Origin: Hygrophila difformis | Lineage: Eukaryota > Streptophyta > Magnoliopsida > Lamiales > Acanthaceae | Length of the DNA: 64,000 bases | Reading direction: 5' to 3' | NCBI GenBank assembly: GCA_030278955.1 | Contig: JAOANR010000014.1 | Location: 20,524,068 to 20,588,067 of the forward strand | In this document: positions 58,552 through 64,000 of the stretch, in pieces | How the letters are laid out: each line of letters opens with the position of its first letter | How positions within the stretch are numbered: the first letter of the stretch is position 1 | Position numbers and translations under genes: made by a program | Notes under the pieces: model-generated | What the model was told of the DNA's origin: nothing | What the model saw: only the letters and a program-made list of their open reading frames with translations | The model's database searches: none

Positions 58552-59294
58552 CTTTCTCGGTCCCATTTAACTTGTTTTGTTTGACTTTTGCACACAATTC
58601 AATGCACATTTTCTATCGTTAATATCTCAAAATATGTATAACAAAAAATTATGAGAAATATATATTCTAAAACTACTCCCTCCATCCCACAAAGTTTGAC
58701 CCATATTCCTTTTTGGGGTGTCCCACGAAGTTTGATCAATTTCCATTTTAAGAAAATTAAATTAATATAAGTTTGATTAGAATCTTAATTGTTGTCAAAT
58801 CCCATTAAAAATACTTACTTTTACTATTCTGCACAAATTCCAATACATTATTACTTTCCTACACAAAGTCCCTTATATTTCATTAACTCTTAATATTACA
58901 AAATTGATACAAATAAAAATTGTGTAAAATATATATTCTAAAACTACACGATTAGACGATTCTAACAAGACCACACTTGAATATTTTTCTCAAATTACAT
59001 CACTACGATAATATTAAGTCAAAGTTAAACAATAAACAGTATCAAAATTCATTATAATCTTAAACACAAAATACTTACACCACTTTAACTACTAAACTCC
59101 ACTACCTAAATTACCGTGCCCAAAAGAAAGGGTTCAATCTTCGCGGGACGGAGGGAGTACATGATTATATGATTCTAACAATATCCAACTCGACTATTTT
59201 TTTCAAATATATACTTGCAATAAAATCGAGTCAAAGTTGAACAATGAATAGTGTCAAAAAGTCAAACATGACACGTTAGCTGGGACGGAGGGAG
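58552..59294 (+). mobile_element. Stowaway MITE (family 1), outer, interrupted
   Basis: Left end TA-ctttctcggtcccattt and right end gctgggacggagggag-TA. The family core is cut at ctaaaacta and resumes at catgattatatgattctaac after the inner MITE. Confidence 0.85.
58676..59157. mobile_element. Stowaway-type MITE nested in another Stowaway
   Basis: Starts TA-ctccctccatcccac and ends gcgggacggagggag-TA at 59158-59159. Its interior also contains a stretch of the family 1 core (gacgattctaacaagacc, near 58955), so it is itself composite. Confidence 0.85.
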
Positions 59295-59296
59295 TA

Positions 59297-59515
59297 CTAT
59301 TCATTGAGTAACCTTAATTCGACTTTTTAATACAGTTACATAAGATAAAATGTAGTCAAATGAGATATTGTTATATTCGTCTAATCACATAATTTTATAA
59401 TATTAAACTTTTATCATTTTTATTGTTATATAATTTGAAATATTAATCGTTAAATATTTGCATTGGATTGCGTGAAAATATGGAATGTTAATATTATTTG
59501 ATGACGGATAGAGCA
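59297..59515 (-). mobile_element. Stowaway MITE (family 1), degraded, reverse orientation
   Basis: The reverse core (cgactttttaatacagttac, then agataaaatgtagtcaaatg) follows directly after the outer MITE's TA. The far end is not clear. Confidence 0.65.
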
Positions 59516-60531
59516 GTTATTTTTTTAATAATTATATTTGCGAAAAATGAAAATTGGCTGGGATGAGTTGGTGGAAGCAAAGGAGAAATGAACCACGTGT
59601 TTATGAAATGACCTTCTGGTCCCTTGCCTTGCTTTTTTTTTTTTTTTTTTTTTTAACATATTAACAAATTAATTAATTCAATAAAAATTACCTTGAATAC
59701 TTGGGAATAAGAAAAGTATGGATAAAATGGATTACAAAATGAAATCTACTGCATTTCGTTTTAGATTTAGAGGCGGTTGATGAGTAATTTAAAATGTTTT
59801 TGTCCCACTTCGTCTTTCAATACAAATTTTTGAATGACGCACGCAGTTGATCTGAGTAGTATTGAATTCTGTAAATTTAAGCAAAAGTTCTCGAATTCAA
59901 GTTTTATATATGCATAATTATGCAATTGCGTCCTATATTCGAGAAATACCAATTTAAAACGGTTCAATTATCATTTCTGATACGGATCTACAAACTCGAA
60001 TTATATGGAACTCTCTTCTACTACAATCCACAATTAACCTGATAAATATATGTTTATTTAATGATATTGCCTAGTTAATTAAATAATTACTAATTATATA
60101 TGTCATTTTAGTTACTTTTATCTTTAACACAAATATAATGATCAAAATAGCACTAAACCCTACATAGGCGCCAAATTCATCCTATTCCTACCACCATTAG
60201 GGTTTGTCGAGATTAGTCTTACCGACTAGTTCAATGAAGATGTTCTACAAGAAAAGGAGCGACACACACCACCAATCCATTATTACTATATATTGGGGTT
60301 GGGGAGGCGACAATGATAAGTTCTGATCGGACAATTATTATTTGAATTGAATTTAAGATATACTTCTATGATGTTAGCACTTACTGAATGTGATAGAAAT
60401 AAGAATTTTGTGATTATTATGTCGTCGTTAACAATTAATTACTTCAATAATTATAATTACACGATAATATATATCGATCACTAGAACGCCAATAATAAAT
60501 AATTTTAGTATTTTCGATAATAATTATATTC
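59516..60531. other. Intergenic, nothing recognised
   Basis: AT-rich DNA with a T run at 59633-59654. No gene or clear repeat. Confidence 0.45.
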
Positions 60532-60552
60532 AATAATGATAATAATTTCACC

Positions 60553-60730
60553 AACAGCAGTTGGCTTGAGTGGATGAGGGCTCGAGTCACTTAAGCAAGG
60601 TCTCGGGTTCGAGCATTGTGTATGCAAAAAACTGCTTTGGGAGAGGCGCCCTTAATTGCCCTTGCAAATTCTCGAGGGATTAGTATTGGGTTCAATGTGA
60701 CATGGGGATACCCTGGTATCCACCTAAAAA
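60553..60730 (+). mobile_element. tRNA-derived SINE (family 1), intact
   Basis: 178 bp, starting aacagcagttggcttgagtg. The A-box region is gagtggatgagg and the B-box ggtctcgggttcgagcatt; it ends in an A run after tccaccta. It is flanked by perfect 21-bp direct repeats (60532-60552 and 60731-60751). It is not a tRNA gene. Confidence 0.92.
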
Positions 60731-60751
60731 AATAATGATAATAATTTCACC

Positions 60752-61494
60752 TTAAATTTAGCATCCAAACCATACCTATATATTGGGATTAAACTTTAAA
60801 GAGAGTCCCAAATTGTGTCTTGCATTAAAACCCAAAAAAAATACTACATAAGAAAAAGTTTGACTTGGATGATAGCCTTTTTTTGGGATTTTTGCATTTA
60901 ATTTCATTAGTGAGGGGGTCCAAATTGAATGACTTTGATTACTTCAATGACTTATTTGCCAAAGTATTATTTGAAAATTTCTTGTCACACAAAAGAAGTA
61001 TAAGAAATTTCTCCATCAATTAATGCAAGTTTGAAATACAAAGGCGAAAAAAACGCTTTAATTGTATTTTGGACTTCACATGAATAGTTGAATATCATGT
61101 ATGTACGTTTTAATGTTATTTGAAAATATATAGAGTATATATACTGTATATATTATATACTACTACGCTTGGTGGATAAGTGTTTCTCTCTAATTTTTTT
61201 TTCTTAAAAAAAATAAAGCTAAACTAGGATGTAATCCATATACATACATACACATATATGTGTGGTGTAAATTTGTATGTTCCTATTTGTTTGAAGTGTG
61301 CATGCAAATGAATTAGGTGAAGTTTCCTCGCACCAATCCGATCCATTTAAATATATTTAATTAATCAGATGGGATGGGATATGATTGAATAATACTTCAT
61401 ATACGAGCACATTTGAAAATAACACAAAAGCATTTACGTGATGAGTTTCAAGTTAAATGAAGGAATGGGTAGCACTTGGAATAACACCTACTAA
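60752..61494. other. Intergenic, nothing recognised
   Basis: AT-rich with TA-type runs near 61130-61165 and 61240-61262. Confidence 0.45.
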
Positions 61495-61866
61495 GATGTG
61501 TTTGTACGTGCGTTTTAAAAAGTACTGCAGCGTTTAGAAAACGGATAATTAGATAATTGTTGTAACAAAACGTGCTGTAGAAAACATGCTGTTTCAAATC
61601 GCAGTAATCAGATAATCATTAAAAAGTGTTTGGATTTGCGTTTTTCATTACCTCAAAAGGTAACAATATAGTAAAATCTATTTTTAGCTAAACGCAATTT
61701 TCTTGCAGCACCAAATTGTAGCTACAAGAAAATAGCGTTTTCATTCCCTCAAAAAGCAAATAATAGATTATTAGAAGTTAGTACACAAACAGGATTAACT
61801 GATTATTTGCGTTTTGCAAACGCAATAATCATATAATCTTTCCCAAAACGCACAAACAAACACCTC
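61495..61866. mobile_element. PIF/Harbinger-type MITE
   Basis: Termini GATGTGTTTGTACGTGCG and CGCACAAACAAACACCTC (inverted), flanked by TAA at both ends. 372 bp; repeated tgattatttgcgtttt-type words inside. Confidence 0.78.
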
Positions 61867-61939
61867 TAAATGTGATAAAATGACTGTTTTTGTGATTATA
61901 ACATAGTTAATTATTAATAAATACAATAATTTTAATTAA

Positions 61940-62035
61940 TTGCGATAGAGGGCCGGGTGGAGAATCGAATCCCTATCCATAAGATTGGAAAGCAGGGAGT
62001 TGACCACTTGGGCAAATCTTCATCTCCAACTGCCG
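61940..62035 (-). mobile_element. SINE (family 2) fragment, minus strand
   Basis: The reverse complement reads ttgcccaagtggtcaactcc and gggattcgattctccaccc, the A- and B-box parts seen at 43807. Truncated. Confidence 0.6.
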
Positions 62036-62158
62036 ATAAATATTAATTGCAAATACACGATCATGGTTACATTGATTATAAAAAGATCGATAATGAACAT
62101 ATTCAATATATCATAAATATACTCATTTAGCATACTAATCAAGATTGGAATCCCATTT

Positions 62159-62820
62159 TGTTGGCACTAACATTTCATGCAGAATCATTTGGATGTCACT
62201 GCAACGCTCTAACAACGATACGGTTATGGTTTTAAAGATCAAAGCTTCACCAGCACCTGGACTCAAAGACCAAGATGTTCTTAGTTTATAAATAGTCTTT
62301 GAGTCAGTCTTTACTTTAAGCAATTTTATCTTCAATATTCTACCGAGAGAGTTTAGTGTTCGTTTTAGAAGATATACTTCAAGAGAGCCAAAAACTTGTT
62401 CTTCATGTTTAGATTTTTGAGAGTTTTTGTTCTTGATAGAATTGTGTTGTAATTCAGTGTATATCATTTAGATCGAGTTGTAAATCAAGGAGAGGGAGTT
62501 TTCTTGATATAGCTTAAAGGATTCTTGATTCAGGGTCGTCAACAGGGTGAAGGAACAACAAAGATTGTCTCTGTAATTCTAGTTAGGGAGATTAGAAGTT
62601 GAGGGGGAGAGATTCAGCTTCTAGATCGAGTTAACAGGATTGGTCTCGAGTCTTGTGTTTGTTCTTGTTCATAGTTGAGTAATCTTCGCCCGGATTGGAA
62701 TCCCCCGGATGTAGGACAGGAGGTCCGAACCGGGTCAACAAACAATTGTGTTCTTATATTTCTGCAATTGTGTGTGTTGTCAATACATCTCATTAACACC
62801 CTACTCACAAGGGACTGTCA
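62159..62820 (+). repeat. 5' LTR of the copia element
   Basis: Starts TGTTGGCACTAAC and ends GGGACTGTCA, 2 bp before the primer-binding site. A TATA box lies at 62287. The left boundary is inferred from the TG terminus only, because the partner LTR is outside. Confidence 0.65.
62287..62294 (+). promoter_or_regulatory. TATA box of the copia LTR
   Basis: TATAAATA in agtttataaatagtc, about 530 bp upstream of the primer-binding site, inside the LTR. Confidence 0.65.
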
Positions 62821-62871
62821 ATTGGTATCAGAGCCAATCTTCAAACGTTTACTGGAGATTCAAGATTCAAG

Positions 62872-64000
62872 ATGAGTAGGGAAATTTCGCATCTTCGTCC
62901 ACCAATCTTCGATGGAAACAATTTTAGCTACTGGAAATCAAGAATGGAGTGTTATCTCAGAGCTCTTGGAGAAGATGTCTGGGATGCAGTTGAAGAAGCA
63001 TGAGAACCACCAACAAGGACTGAAATTCCTGCGGTTGTCACAACAACGACGACGACATCTGCTTCAACAGACACTACCTCTACCACTGCTACCACAACAA
63101 CGGCTGTACCACCTGTTGCACCGATTACACGACTTGCTAGGAAGGCCGAATTAACTGCAGCAGAAAGAGCAGCAAAACAAGGGAATTACGCAGCCATGAA
63201 CGCGATCAGCGGAGCCATGGAAGAGGCACAGCATAGAATGATCAAGAATTGCAAAAATGCCTATGAGATGTGGAGATTTCTTGAAGTCAGGTTTGAAGGT
63301 TCTGCCGATGTTAAACTAACCCGATTACATCGTGTTGAATCCTTATATGACAGGTTGGAGATGACAGATGATGAAAATATTTCAACATACTTTGAAAGAT
63401 TTCAAAATGTGGTTAATCAATGCATAGAGCTTGGAATGCATTTTGATGAACAAAAATTGGTTCGCAAGATGCTACGTACAGTTTCTCCTAAGTATTCTGG
63501 AAAGATCTCAGTTCTTGAAGAGAGTGAGAAGACCAACACCATGACTTTGGAAGAACTGGTTGGAAATTTGCAAAATTATGAAATGAACCATCTCGAATCA
63601 AGGAGCAAAGGAAAATCAAAGAGTATTGCTCTAAAGGCTGAAAAGATTGAGGAATCAGATGATGATTTAGATGAAGAGTTATCCTTGATCACTAGAAGGA
63701 TGGCCAAATTTCTTCAAGAAAAGAGAGCAAGACAGTTACAGAAAGGCATGCCTCAGAAATCCAGTTCACATGGTGTTTCAACTTCTGACAAACAACAGTC
63801 CAAGGGATCTAAGAAGTTCGAAGGCAAAGGCAGTAATGTCAAGAAACTCAAGGAACCTGAGAAATTTGACAAATTCTCTTCTATTATTTGTTACGAGTGT
63901 GGTGGAAAAGGACATCTCAAAAAGGAATGTCCTACTGCCAAAAGGAAAGAAGGAAAAGCTTATCAAGCTACACTCAGTGATGACGAATGCGATGTTGAAG
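62872..64000 (+). pseudogene. Copia gag (UBN2 type) with one in-frame stop, partial
   Basis: ATG 62872 follows the primer-binding site by about 36 bp. The frame has PPIFDGNNFSYWKSRMECYL (the gag N-terminal motif of copia elements), a threonine-rich tract (63040-63110), the capsid-like part TYFERFQNVVNQC and a CX2CX4HX4C zinc knuckle at about 63892-63933 (CYECGGKGHLKKEC). A single TGA at 63001-63003 (codon 44) interrupts an otherwise open frame to the window edge. Function in intact relatives: particle formation and RNA packaging. Confidence 0.85.

Larger units (their letters stand above)
62159..64000 (+). mobile_element. Ty1/copia retrotransposon, 5' part (runs off window)
   Basis: LTR (62159-62820), initiator-Met primer-binding site at 62823-62835 (tggtatcagagcc) and gag from 62872. 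Pol would follow outside the window. Confidence 0.88.

Noticed and set aside
60600..60640. tRNA gene suggested by a B-box-like gggttcgagc
   Set aside because: No cloverleaf or acceptor stem; the 178-bp unit with A tail and 21-bp target duplications is a SINE.

Overview
The window is nuclear DNA from a flowering plant, most likely a eudicot. It has intron-containing genes with GT..AG splice sites, a CC-NB-ARC-LRR resistance gene, a class II KNOX homeobox gene, a DUF1677 gene, F-box genes of the FBA type, a plant glycerol-3-phosphate-transporter-like gene, a mitoribosomal mS23-like gene, and dense plant-type transposons (Athila-like and copia LTR elements, CACTA, Helitron, Stowaway, hAT, MULE, SINE, LINE). 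I cannot name the species; an asterid is only a guess.

Layout. 1-2785: right part of a gag-only LTR retrotransposon, with a GGCGGCC-rich array and an LTR carrying a 36-bp minisatellite upstream of its TATA box. 2.8-12.7 kb: F-box gene copy 1 (minus), a hAT element, a plastid-derived insert (petB and clpP fragments) and a glycerol-3-phosphate transporter (minus). 13.7-23.9 kb: transposon block made of a MULE-like element, an 8.4-kb Athila-like element with matched target duplications and a CACTA element in one LTR, then a Stowaway. 25.4-26 kb: DUF1677 gene. 27.1-28.4 kb: copia LTR, SINE and LINE debris. 28.5-31.7 kb: four-coding-exon mS23-like gene. 31.9-35.1 kb: LINE remnant, Stowaway, dead LRR fragment and a 1-kb fold-back element studded with one 23-bp palindrome. 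35.2-38.4 kb: inverted segmental copy of the F-box region with F-box gene copy 2. 40-44.5 kb: fold-back, hAT and a Helitron that cut a Stowaway in two. 45.3-49.3 kb: NLR gene with two frameshifts. 53.1-56.4 kb: KNOX II gene (minus). 56.9-62.1 kb: MITE and SINE cluster. 62.2-64 kb: start of a copia element.

How it fits together. The genes are independent housekeeping, developmental and defence loci; no operon-like or clustered pathway is visible. The interesting biology is structural. Many insertions can be dated relative to each other, because this same window holds both the filled and the empty version of the site, or both halves of the interrupted repeat. I found no convincing new defence or mobile 'system'. 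The strongest candidates for undescribed structure are the fold-back element at 34064-35076 with seven copies of a palindromic hairpin, and the gag-only element with coding-compatible minisatellites. Exon boundaries and percentages were read by eye; no alignment program was run.
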